A stretch of 64,000 nt of DNA from Aldehydirespirator sp965204875 (lineage in GTDB: Bacteria > Actinomycetota > Acidimicrobiia > Acidimicrobiales > Aldehydirespiratoraceae), in contig OZ242020.1 in NCBI GenBank assembly GCA_965204875.1, positions 1,240,001-1,304,000 on the forward strand, read 5' to 3'. How positions within the stretch are numbered: position 1 is the stretch's first letter; every line of letters starts with the position of its first letter. The position numbers and the translations under genes are program-made. The notes below the pieces were generated by a model, which was not told the DNA's origin, ran no database searches, and was given only the letters and a program-made list of their open reading frames with translations. Shown here one piece after another: positions 7,247 through 14,866 of this stretch.

Positions 7247-8353
7247 TCAGGGACCGGGCCAGATCAGCGTTGTCCCGTCGTATACCCCGGCGGCTATATC
7301 GGCGTTGACCATGGAGCGCCAGTCCGGCCGCGAGCTGAGCACACCCGTCTGAACCTGCGCGTCGATCTCCGCTTCAAACAGACCCAGGTCGGGGATGCCG
7401 AGACCCCTGCCCTCGGGGGCGAGGTCGGCTATCAGCGCCGACTCGACCCCCCACCGGTAGCGCTCGGCCTCCATCGCGAAGAACATCGGGTTGCCTGCGG
7501 CGTCGATCAACTCGAAGGCGTTCTCCACGGCGATGTCGGGGTTCGCCGCGGCGAATGCCTGACCGCGGATCAGGGCTCGCACCACGTCGGCCACCAGAGC
7601 GGGGTGCTCGTCGATCACCGACTGCGTCGTGAACGGGATGCCAAAGCTGGACGGCACGTCGAAGTCCAGCGGGTCGAGCATCGTGAACGGCACGCCGTTG
7701 CGGGTCAGCGTGTTCGGTTCGTTGGACTTGTAGACGGGCAGCGCGTCTATGCCGAGCTCGAGGTGGGCTATCGGATCGAAGCCGTCGAGCAGGATCTCCT
7801 CGAAGCAGTCTCGCTCGATCCCCGCCAGCGCCACCGCGGCCTGCAGCGAGTAGGGCAGGTCGCCCTTGATGCCGATCAGGCTGCCGCACAGATCGGAGAA
7901 GTCCTCGACATCGCTGCCCTCCGGCAGGACGATCGCCTCTATGGCGGTGCGGCCCCAGTGGAGCAGGGCCACGAGGTCGCCCTCGCCGGCAACGTTGTTG
8001 GCAACCAGCTCGGCAAATGACGCCGCCGTCCCGAACTCGGCTCTACCCTCGATCACCAGGGCGCCGTTGGAGGGCCCGAACCCAGGCTGGAGCTCGAAGT
8101 CGATGCAGAGTTCCTCGAAGTATCCCTGCGCGTCGGCAACGATGGCCTCGATGATCCCCGCCGAGGCCGCGAAGTCGAAGCCGGTCACGAAGGTCACGGT
8201 GCCGGCATCGCGGTTGGCCTGACATCGCTCGGCGACGGCGTCCTCGCCGTCCCCGCCGTCGCCGCTGCAGGCCGCGGCCAGCAGCGACAGCACAAGCAGG
8301 GCTGACAGCGCTGGCAGCGCTGACATTCGTTGGCGTGAACTGTGGCGGCTCAT
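7247..8353 (-). CDS. Substrate-binding lipoprotein of NMT1/SsuA-type ABC importer
   Basis: 368 residues from ATG 8353, chosen because GGAGGG lies 5 nt upstream. The signal peptide is lipoprotein-type: LVLSLLAAACSGDGG, with the lipidated Cys in the LAAAC lipobox. The mature part has the periplasmic-binding fold of the NMT1/THI5-SsuA group (VTGFDFAASAGIIEAIVADAQGYFEE, then DLCGSLIGIKGDLPYSLQAAVAL). It would capture the ligand outside the membrane for the ATPase and permease that follow leftward. Ligand unknown. Divergent from the creatininase-family gene. Confidence 0.85.
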   Translation of the reverse strand: MSRHSSRQRMSALPALSALLVLSLLAAACSGDGGDGEDAVAERCQANRDAGTVTFVTGFDFAASAGIIEAIVADAQGYFEELCIDFELQPGFGPSNGALVIEGRAEFGTAASFAELVANNVAGEGDLVALLHWGRTAIEAIVLPEGSDVEDFSDLCGSLIGIKGDLPYSLQAAVALAGIERDCFEEILLDGFDPIAHLELGIDALPVYKSNEPNTLTRNGVPFTMLDPLDFDVPSSFGIPFTTQSVIDEHPALVADVVRALIRGQAFAAANPDIAVENAFELIDAAGNPMFFAMEAERYRWGVESALIADLAPEGRGLGIPDLGLFEAEIDAQVQTGVLSSRPDWRSMVNADIAAGVYDGTTLIWPGP

Positions 8354-8526
8354 GTCGCCCTCCCTCGAAAGTCTCAAAGTACTGAGCACCGCTCGATCAG
8401 GGCCTAGGCACACAGTCTGCCAGCGCCCTTGAGCAGCGCCAAGATTCAGCAGCGATTCAGCAGCCCAAAGGTTCAATGGTGGGTGGCTCGTGTCAAGTGC
8501 TCCAGTCTATGTCATACCATGCTGCC

Positions 8527-9303
8527 ATGCAACGGCGTCTGGAGGATCTCTCGGGTCCGGAGGTAGCGGATCGGATCACCGCCTCGTCGGTGCTCGTGCA
8601 GCCGGTCGGCGCGGTCGAGCAGCACGGACCCCACCTGCCGCTGTCGGTGGATCATGTGATCGCGCACGAGGCCGCCGCTGCGGTCGTCAGCGAGTTCGGC
8701 GACGCCCTCGACCTGTGGCTGCTGCCCACGATGTCGGTGTCGAAGTCCAACGAGCACGCCTGGTCGCCCGGCACGCTGTGGCTGTCGGCGGAGACGATGC
8801 TGGCTGTGCTGCGTGACATCGGTCGCTGCGTCGCTGCCACGCGGGCCCGCCGCCTGGTGTTCCTCAACGGCCACGGCGGCAACTCGTCGCTGCTCAACGT
8901 GGCCTGCCGGGAGATCAGGCTGGAGCACGGGCTGATGACGTTCCTGGTTCACCCGTTCGTGCCCCCGGACCAGGGCGGTGCCTCACCGGCCTCCGAACTG
9001 GGCATGGGCATCCACGGCGGCCATCAGGAGACCTCGGTGTTCATGCACTTGAGACCCGATCTCGTGCACCTGGAGCGGGCGTTGCGGGCCGTGCCCGAGA
9101 GGCTGGCCCGCAACCGCCATGTGCGTTTCGGGGGTTCGGCGTCCTTCGGCTGGCTGTCCAACGACTTCGGCCCGCAAGGCCACATAGGCGACCCGACCGG
9201 CGCCGGCGCAGCAGAGGGCAAGCAACTCTTCGAGACCGCTGTCGCCCTGGTAGGCGAGCAACTGGCCGAGATAGCCGCCTTCGACTTCGGCCGCATGAGC
9301 TAG
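8527..9303 (+). CDS. Creatininase-family amidohydrolase
   Basis: About 258 residues from ATG 8527 (ATG 8509 also possible; neither has a clear ribosome site). The metal ligands of the family are visible: PVGAVEQHGPHLPLSVDH, then LNGHGGNSSLL and GIHGGHQETSVF. Members cleave cyclic amides (creatinine), N-formyl intermediates in riboflavin and F420-type pathways, or process the mycofactocin peptide; the last needs partner genes that are not here. It is divergent from the binding-protein gene and ends at a strong hairpin. Confidence 0.85.
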   Translation: MQRRLEDLSGPEVADRITASSVLVQPVGAVEQHGPHLPLSVDHVIAHEAAAAVVSEFGDALDLWLLPTMSVSKSNEHAWSPGTLWLSAETMLAVLRDIGRCVAATRARRLVFLNGHGGNSSLLNVACREIRLEHGLMTFLVHPFVPPDQGGASPASELGMGIHGGHQETSVFMHLRPDLVHLERALRAVPERLARNRHVRFGGSASFGWLSNDFGPQGHIGDPTGAGAAEGKQLFETAVALVGEQLAEIAAFDFGRMS

Positions 9304-9338
9304 GCACTGACCCGGGTATTGCTGCCCGGGTCAGTGCC
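9303..9338. terminator. Bidirectional hairpin between convergent genes
   Basis: A perfect 14-bp stem (GGCACTGACCCGGG / CCCGGGTCAGTGCC) with an 8-base loop begins on the last base of the creatininase stop codon and lies 13 bp from the stop of the convergent betaine-binding protein gene. There is no strong U-run, as is common in actinobacterial terminators. Confidence 0.7.
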
Positions 9339-9351
9339 CCTGAGTCTCGGC

Positions 9352-10467
9352 TTAGGTCGAGGGCATCCAGGCGCTCCAGACGCGCTCGTTGGCAGCGATC
9401 CAGTCGGCCGCGGCCTCCTCGACGCTCTTGCCCTCACCCTCGATGGCGGCGAGCATCGACACCTGGTCGGCGGTCGTGTAGTTGAAGTTGTGCAGCAGCG
9501 TCCACGCCGCGGGAGCGCCTTCCTCCAGGCCCTCCCAGACGATCTTGAAGAGATTGTCCGGCGGGTAGTACTCCGGCGGCAGCTCCAGCTCGACGAGGTC
9601 GAACGTGTTGAACGCCGAGTGGGGCGTCCAGAAGTACGACAGCACCGGCTCCTCCCGGCTGAATGCCCCGTCGAACGCAGCCAGCAGCGCCTCCTCGGAA
9701 CCGGCATAGACGATCTCAAGCTGCAGTCCGAGATCGTCGATGATGTCCTGCTCGAAGGTCACCCAGCTCGGGTCGCCGTGCAGGATCTGCCCGAGGTCGC
9801 CGGTCTCTGCCGTGGCGAACAGTCCGGCCAGATCGGGATCCGTGAACCCGTCGGCGGTGGCCAGTTCGGGATGCCGCTCAACCATATAGGCAGGCATCCA
9901 CCAGCCGATCTTGCCGACCGGGCCGAGCAGCCCGGCGTCGGCGACATTGCCCTGGGGATTGTCGATGAAATCGACGCGGTTGTCGGCGTGACCCGATGGC
10001 CACACCTCCAACGACGCGTGCAGGTCGCCGGTGTTGATCGCCGACCACTGCGCGTTCTCGTCGAGGTCGGTGACCTCCACGTCGTAGCCGATCTGCTCAA
10101 GGAGCTGTTTGGCGACCGCGACATTGGCAGCCGAACCGTTCCACGGGTTGGCGATGAGCTTGATCGTGGTGATCTCGCCAAGTTCGGAGCCGCCCATGTC
10201 ATCCTCGTCCGCCGGCTCCGGCTCCTCCGGCTGCTCGGCCACCGGCTCAGGCTCGGACTCCATCGTCTCCGGCTCTTCAACCATCGTGGGCTCGGACTCC
10301 ATCGGTTCCTCGACCGCCGGCTCCGGCTCAGACGGTTCCTCGACCGCCGGCTCCGGCTCTGACTGCGGCGGCGCTTGCACCGTGTCGTCGTCGTCATCAC
10401 CGCAGGCAGCGGCCAGCAGGCCGAACACGGCCAGCACGGCGGCCAGCCTCCATAGATGCTTCATCAT
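9352..10467 (-). CDS. Glycine betaine/carnitine-type substrate-binding lipoprotein (OpuAC/ProX-like)
   Basis: 371 residues from ATG 10467 (GGAGGAGGGA 5 nt upstream). Lipobox LLAAACGDD is followed by an acidic, Pro-rich spacer with repeated SEPEPAVEEP, then the quaternary-amine binding domain: LIANPWNGSAANVAVAKQLL, EVTDLDENAQWSAINTGDLH, EVWPSGH, WWMPAYMVERHPEL. The Trp/Tyr-rich segments are typical of the aromatic cage for trimethylammonium ligands. Divergent from the ATPase and fused permease genes of the same importer. Carnitine is a plausible ligand given the enzymes downstream; this is inference. Confidence 0.85.
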   Translation of the reverse strand: MMKHLWRLAAVLAVFGLLAAACGDDDDDTVQAPPQSEPEPAVEEPSEPEPAVEEPMESEPTMVEEPETMESEPEPVAEQPEEPEPADEDDMGGSELGEITTIKLIANPWNGSAANVAVAKQLLEQIGYDVEVTDLDENAQWSAINTGDLHASLEVWPSGHADNRVDFIDNPQGNVADAGLLGPVGKIGWWMPAYMVERHPELATADGFTDPDLAGLFATAETGDLGQILHGDPSWVTFEQDIIDDLGLQLEIVYAGSEEALLAAFDGAFSREEPVLSYFWTPHSAFNTFDLVELELPPEYYPPDNLFKIVWEGLEEGAPAAWTLLHNFNYTTADQVSMLAAIEGEGKSVEEAAADWIAANERVWSAWMPST

Positions 10468-10661
10468 CAGGTTCCCTCCTCCATGTGACTCGGCCGCGCC
10501 CGTTGCGCCGCCGACCTCCTTCGAGATGCTACTTCTAGCACGGCAACGGTCCGCTCGCGCCGGGTTCGTTGCGAGTGATCGCGCGGCTGCCCGCGCGCTG
10601 GGCGGCCTGGACCCGGCGCAACTCCGGAACATCCACCGGCAGCCGAACGTAGTATGCGCTC

Positions 10662-11747
10662 GTGCCCGCCGGCGACAACCACCCCAGCGAGGCCGCGGGC
10701 AGCGCTCCGGACGGCGTTGCCCCACTCGCCTGCCACGGGGTCACGAAGATCTTCGGCAGCGACGTCGCGGCCGCCCAGAGCCTGATGGCGCAGGCAGCGA
10801 GCCGCCAGGATATCCAGGAGCGCACAGGCTGCCTGGTGGCCGTGCGGGACGCCACGTTCTCGGTGAGACAGGGCGAGACCTTCGTGGTGATGGGACTCTC
10901 CGGCTCGGGCAAGTCCACGCTGATCCGCTGCCTGTCCCGGCTGATCGAGCCGACCAGCGGGACGGTCGGGATCCATGGCGCCCCCATCTCCGAGATGGAC
11001 GGCCACACATTGAGAGAGTTGAGGCGGCGGAGCCTGTCGATGGTGTTCCAGCATTTCGGTCTGTTCCCACACCGCAAGGTGATCGACAACGTCGCCTTCG
11101 GCCTGGAGATCCGGGGCACGCCGCGGGCCGACCGCTACGAGCGGGCCCTGGGTGTGCTCTCGATGGTCGGTCTGAGCGGCTGGGCCGACCACTTCCCCCA
11201 GCAACTCTCCGGCGGCATGCAGCAGCGGGTCGGGCTGGCCCGGGCCTTGTGCGTGGAGCCCGAGATCCTCTTCTTCGACGAGCCCTTCTCGGCGCTGGAC
11301 CCCCTGATCCGCCGCGAGATGCAGGACGAGCTTCTGGCGTTGCAGCAGACCATGCGTCGCACGCTGGTGTTCATCACCCACGACTTCCATGAGGCACTCA
11401 AGCTCGGCGACCGCATCGCCATCATGAAGGACGGCGAGTTCGTGCAGGTGGGCACACCCGAGCAGATCGTCTCGGCGCCCGCAGACGACTATGTGCGCGA
11501 GTTCACCGAGGACGCCCCCAAGACCAGGGTGATCACGGTCGGCTCCGTGCTGCGACCCCTCGACGGCGCTGCGCCCCATGGTGAGCCGGTGCGCCTCGAC
11601 GCAGTCCTCGACGAGGTCCTGCCGCGGCTGCTGGCCCACCCGGACGAGCTGTGCGTGATCGACGATCAGGGCAGGCCCGCCGGGATCGTGGACCGCGAGC
11701 GGGTGGCGAAACTGCTCGACCCCGCAGGCAGGCGCGACACGACGTGA
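10662..11747 (+). CDS. Glycine betaine/carnitine ABC transporter ATP-binding protein (ProV/OpuAA-like)
   Basis: 361 residues, GTG start. It has the N-terminal signature of quaternary-amine ATPases (a helix rich in Ala/Gln before the core, residues about 35-55) and complete ABC motifs: GLSGSGKSTLIRC, LSGGMQQRVGLARAL, EILFFDEPFSALD, FITHDFHEAL. The C-terminus (about 290-355) looks like one CBS-type module, VDAVLDEVLPRLLAHPDELCVIDDQG, which in OpuA senses ionic strength. The TGA stop overlaps a GTG that opens a short bridging frame to the permease gene. Confidence 0.9.
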   Translation: MPAGDNHPSEAAGSAPDGVAPLACHGVTKIFGSDVAAAQSLMAQAASRQDIQERTGCLVAVRDATFSVRQGETFVVMGLSGSGKSTLIRCLSRLIEPTSGTVGIHGAPISEMDGHTLRELRRRSLSMVFQHFGLFPHRKVIDNVAFGLEIRGTPRADRYERALGVLSMVGLSGWADHFPQQLSGGMQQRVGLARALCVEPEILFFDEPFSALDPLIRREMQDELLALQQTMRRTLVFITHDFHEALKLGDRIAIMKDGEFVQVGTPEQIVSAPADDYVREFTEDAPKTRVITVGSVLRPLDGAAPHGEPVRLDAVLDEVLPRLLAHPDELCVIDDQGRPAGIVDRERVAKLLDPAGRRDTT

Positions 11748-11815
11748 CGCTCGCCGCGCCGTCAGCACCACCGCCGCCGCCTGCCGCGGACACCCACACC
11801 CACCGCCAGGCCTGA
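11744..11815 (+). other. Bridging mini-ORF (23 codons) between ATPase and permease genes
   Basis: GTG 11744 overlaps the ATPase stop (GTGA); TGA 11813-11815 lies one base before the permease ATG. Its first codons (VTLAAPSAPPPPPAA) copy the permease N-terminus (MTLAAPTTPPLPAA): DNA 11745-11790 repeats as 11818-11860. The frame is thus a duplicate of the downstream gene's start. Expression unknown. Confidence 0.45.
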
Positions 11816-11816
11816 A

Positions 11817-13946
11817 ATGACACTCGCCGCGCCAACAACACCGCCGTTGCCTGCCGCGGGCGCGGTCGAGGCGCGGCTGGCCGGCGACCGCAGGCGGAGG
11901 CTCCGCTCGGGCGGGTGGCTCATCGCCGGGACCGCCGCCGTGGTCGTGGCTCAACTCCTGTTCGGCTCGGTGGGCGGCTTCCCCGAGTCGTGGGCGATCC
12001 CGCTGGCCGACCGGATCGACGACGCCCGCCGCTGGATCATCGACAACCAGACCACCCACTGGAGCTTCTCGCTCGTGTTCAACCCGGTCAGCGACTCCAT
12101 CGACTGGTGCCTGCGCACCGTGGAGCGCTGGCTGCTGTGGCTGCCCTGGTACGTGGTCGCGGCCGCTGCGGCGATGCTCGCCACTTCCGTGCTGGGGCTG
12201 CGCGCCGGGCTGATGACCGCTGCCGGGGTGCTGTACTTCGGTGCCATCGGCCTCTGGGAGGAGAGCATCCAGACAGTGGCGCTGATGGGCGTGGCCGTGG
12301 CCATATCGGTCGCCATCGGGGTGCCGCTCGGGATCGCCAGCGCTCGCTACGACCGGCTGCAGCGGGCCCTGAGGCCCGTGCTCGACGCCATGCAGACGCT
12401 GCCCGCCTTCGTGTACCTGATCCCGGTGGTGCTGCTGTTCGGGGTGGCGCGGGTGCCGGCCATCATCGCCTCGGTGGTGTACGCGCTGCCGCCCACGGTG
12501 CGGCTCACCGACCTGGGAATACGCAACGTGCCTGCCGTCACGGTCGAGGCCGCGGAGATGTTCGGGGCGACGCCGCGCCAGACCTTGCGCAAGGTGCAGC
12601 TCCCGCTGGCGACGCCCAGCGTGCTCACCGGCATCAACCAGACCATCATGATGGCGCTGAGCATCGTGGTCATCGCTGCGCTGATCGGTGCCGGGGGGCT
12701 GGGCCAGGTGGTGCTGGAGTCGCTGCGACGGCTGCACGTCGGGCGGGCGCTGGAGGCGGGGCTGGCGATCGTCGTGCTCGCCGTCATCATGGACCGCATC
12801 ACCCACGGAGCCGCCGGTCTGGGCGCCCGCCGCAGCCGGCTTCGCCTCATGCCGGAGTCGCTGTCGCGCCTGGGCGCGGCACAGTGGATCGAGGGCGCGG
12901 TCGCGGCCATCGACCGGGGCCTGTGCCGTGCGGGCGCGGTGCTGGCACGGCCGGCGCGTGCGGTGCCCGCCGCCGGCTCGGTGCTGGTGCGCCATCCTCG
13001 CCGCGTGCTCGGCGCGGTGGCGCTCGCAGCGGGCGCGGTCGCAGGCGCGGTCCTCGGCAAGCCGGACTTTCCCTCGGCGATCTCGGTGTCGTTCGCGGAT
13101 CAGATCGACTGGCTGGTGGACTGGGTGCGCGACAACCTCTACGAGATCGGCGGAACCTGGTTCGGGACCGGCTGGTTCAGCGACACGATCACGATATACG
13201 CGGTGACGCCGCTGCGCGAGCTGTTCAGCTCGGAGCTGGCCTGGCCGGTGGTGATCGGAGCCGTCGGGCTGGCCGGATGGCGGCTCGGCGGCGCGGGTCT
13301 GGCGCTGTTCTGCTCGGCTTGCGTGGCCGGCCTGGGCGTGCTCGGCATGTGGAGGCTGTCCATGGACACGCTGGCCCAGACGATCGTGGCGGTGGTGATG
13401 GCGATCCTCTGCGGCATCCCCCTGGGCGTGCTGGCGGCCCGCAGCGACCGGTTCGAGCGGATGCTCAAGCCGGTGCTCGACTTTTTGCAGACGATCCCCA
13501 GCTTCGTTCTGCTGGTGCCGGTGATCATCATGTTCAACGTGGGCAGGATCCCGGGGATCATCGCGTCGGTGCTCTATGCCCTGCCGGCGGCGACCCGCCT
13601 CACCAACCTGGGCATCCGGCAGGTGGAGGGCGAGGCCACCGAGGCTTGCCGGGCCTTCGGCGCCACCCGTGGTCAGACGCTGCGGAAAGTGCAGTTGCCG
13701 CTGGCCGCTCCGAGCATCATCGCCGGGATCAACCAGACCGTGATGCTGGTGCTGGCCATGGTGGTGATCGCCGGGCTCGTGGGCGGGGGCGGCCTGGGCC
13801 TCGAGACGGTGAAGGGGCTCCGGCGCAGCGACTCGGTGGGGTCGGGCTTCGTGGCCGGCCTCGCGATCGTGCTGCTGGCCATGCTGCTGGACCGGCTGCT
13901 GCAGGCCTGGACCCGCCGCTTCACCCCAGTCGAAGCCACGTCGTAG
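11817..13946 (+). CDS. Fused double permease of glycine betaine/carnitine ABC importer (ProW-ProW)
   Basis: 709 residues made of two ProW-like halves in one chain, roughly 1-330 and 385-709. Each half has an N-terminal domain beginning SWAIPLADRIDD / SAISVSFADQIDW, several membrane spans and a coupling loop: AEMFGATPRQTLRKVQLPLATP and CRAFGATRGQTLRKVQLPLAAP. Normal ProW is about 300-350 residues and works as a dimer, so this is a covalent dimer. The halves have diverged, so it is not a recent duplication. It works with the ATPase just upstream and the divergent lipoprotein. Confidence 0.88.
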   Translation: MTLAAPTTPPLPAAGAVEARLAGDRRRRLRSGGWLIAGTAAVVVAQLLFGSVGGFPESWAIPLADRIDDARRWIIDNQTTHWSFSLVFNPVSDSIDWCLRTVERWLLWLPWYVVAAAAAMLATSVLGLRAGLMTAAGVLYFGAIGLWEESIQTVALMGVAVAISVAIGVPLGIASARYDRLQRALRPVLDAMQTLPAFVYLIPVVLLFGVARVPAIIASVVYALPPTVRLTDLGIRNVPAVTVEAAEMFGATPRQTLRKVQLPLATPSVLTGINQTIMMALSIVVIAALIGAGGLGQVVLESLRRLHVGRALEAGLAIVVLAVIMDRITHGAAGLGARRSRLRLMPESLSRLGAAQWIEGAVAAIDRGLCRAGAVLARPARAVPAAGSVLVRHPRRVLGAVALAAGAVAGAVLGKPDFPSAISVSFADQIDWLVDWVRDNLYEIGGTWFGTGWFSDTITIYAVTPLRELFSSELAWPVVIGAVGLAGWRLGGAGLALFCSACVAGLGVLGMWRLSMDTLAQTIVAVVMAILCGIPLGVLAARSDRFERMLKPVLDFLQTIPSFVLLVPVIIMFNVGRIPGIIASVLYALPAATRLTNLGIRQVEGEATEACRAFGATRGQTLRKVQLPLAAPSIIAGINQTVMLVLAMVVIAGLVGGGGLGLETVKGLRRSDSVGSGFVAGLAIVLLAMLLDRLLQAWTRRFTPVEATS

Positions 13947-13958
13947 TTTCTTGACGGT

Positions 13959-14059
13959 CAGCGGCCCTGCCCTCGGGGGCGGCCCTGATTGCGGTGTTTA
14001 TGCCGATGTTCGTGATGTCTGCATTCTCAGCGGCCCTGCCAGCGGGGGGCGCGGCCCTC
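13959..14059. repeat. 69-bp-period duplication beyond the end of the enoyl-CoA hydratase gene
   Basis: CAGCGGCCCTGCC occurs at 13959 and 14028 with similar flanks (GGGGGCGGCCCT / GGGGGGCGCGGCCCT). The second copy holds the last codons and stop of the leftward hydratase gene; the first is an echo downstream of it, in the 80-bp gap before the convergent permease end. Confidence 0.75.
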
Positions 14060-14839
14060 GGTGAAGGCTCGGGGGCCTTCCTCGGCGTCGTCTGAGGCGA
14101 GCATCGCCTCGTAGGCGGCGAGATCGCCCGAGCGCAGCAGCTCGAGGGCTTCACGCAGGGGCAGGTGGCCGGTGCGGCTGCGGATCTCGCTGATGGCGGC
14201 CACCGACAGGGGTGCCGCCTGCACGATCCTGGCCGCGAGGGCGCGTGCAGTGTCCATCACGGCAGCAGGCTCGACCACCGCGTTGACCAGGCCCCAGCGC
14301 AGCGCCTCGGCCGCGTCGAGCCGGCGGCCCGCATACAGCACCTCGTTGGCTATCACCGGCGGCAGCATCGGTGGCAGGCGCACCGACGCAGTGTCGGGCA
14401 CGATCCCGAGCGTTGCCTCCGGCAGCCAGAACCGGGCGTTCGCGGCGGCGACCACGAGGTCGGCGGCGAGGGTGATCTCGAAGCCTCCGCCGACGGCCAT
14501 CCCGTTCACAGCGCAGATCACCGGCTTGAGCAGGCCGGGCAGCTCGCCGAAGCCTCCGAAGCCGCCCACGCCGTAGTCGGCCTCGAACTCCTCGCCCGCC
14601 GCGGCCGCGTTGAGATCCCAGCCAGCGGAGAAGAACCGCTCGCCTGCGCCCGTGAGGATGGCGACCCGCAACTTCGGGTCGTCACGGAAGGCGGCGAAGA
14701 CCGCTCCCAGCTCCCGGCTGGTGGCGGCGTCGATGGCGTTGGCCTTCGGCCGGTCGAGGGTCACCTCCAGCACCGGCCCGTTCGCAACCACCGACACGGC
14801 GCTGCTGGACATCGCGGCGGGCTCAGCCGGGCTCGTCAT
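14027..14839 (-). CDS. Enoyl-CoA hydratase/isomerase family, CaiD-like
   Basis: 270 residues with the crotonase fold: VLEVTLDRPKANAIDAATSREL, the oxyanion-hole segment RFFSAGWDLNAA, and VNGMAVGGGFEITLAADLVVA with the catalytic-side LPEATLGIVPD. The C-terminus (ASDDAEEGPRAFTEGRAPRW) is like crotonobetainyl-CoA hydratase CaiD. Its companions (acyl-CoA synthetase, acyl-CoA dehydrogenase, carnitine dehydrogenase, betaine importer) support a role in carnitine or betaine-CoA metabolism. ATG 14812 (MSSSAVSVV) is an alternative start. A 15-codon frame bridges it to the synthetase gene. Confidence 0.82.
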   Translation of the reverse strand: MTSPAEPAAMSSSAVSVVANGPVLEVTLDRPKANAIDAATSRELGAVFAAFRDDPKLRVAILTGAGERFFSAGWDLNAAAAGEEFEADYGVGGFGGFGELPGLLKPVICAVNGMAVGGGFEITLAADLVVAAANARFWLPEATLGIVPDTASVRLPPMLPPVIANEVLYAGRRLDAAEALRWGLVNAVVEPAAVMDTARALAARIVQAAPLSVAAISEIRSRTGHLPLREALELLRSGDLAAYEAMLASDDAEEGPRAFTEGRAPRWQGR

Positions 14840-14866
14840 ATTGCTCGGTGTACTTGTTCCTCGATG

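Noticed and set aside
8527..9303. MftE of the mycofactocin system
   Set aside because: The creatininase fold fits, but no mftA-D or other mycofactocin gene lies nearby, so only the family is called.
10467..12995. An 842-codon leftward open frame antisense to the betaine importer genes
   Set aside because: His/Arg/Gln-rich composition without a fold; the + strand encodes complete ATPase and permease proteins there.
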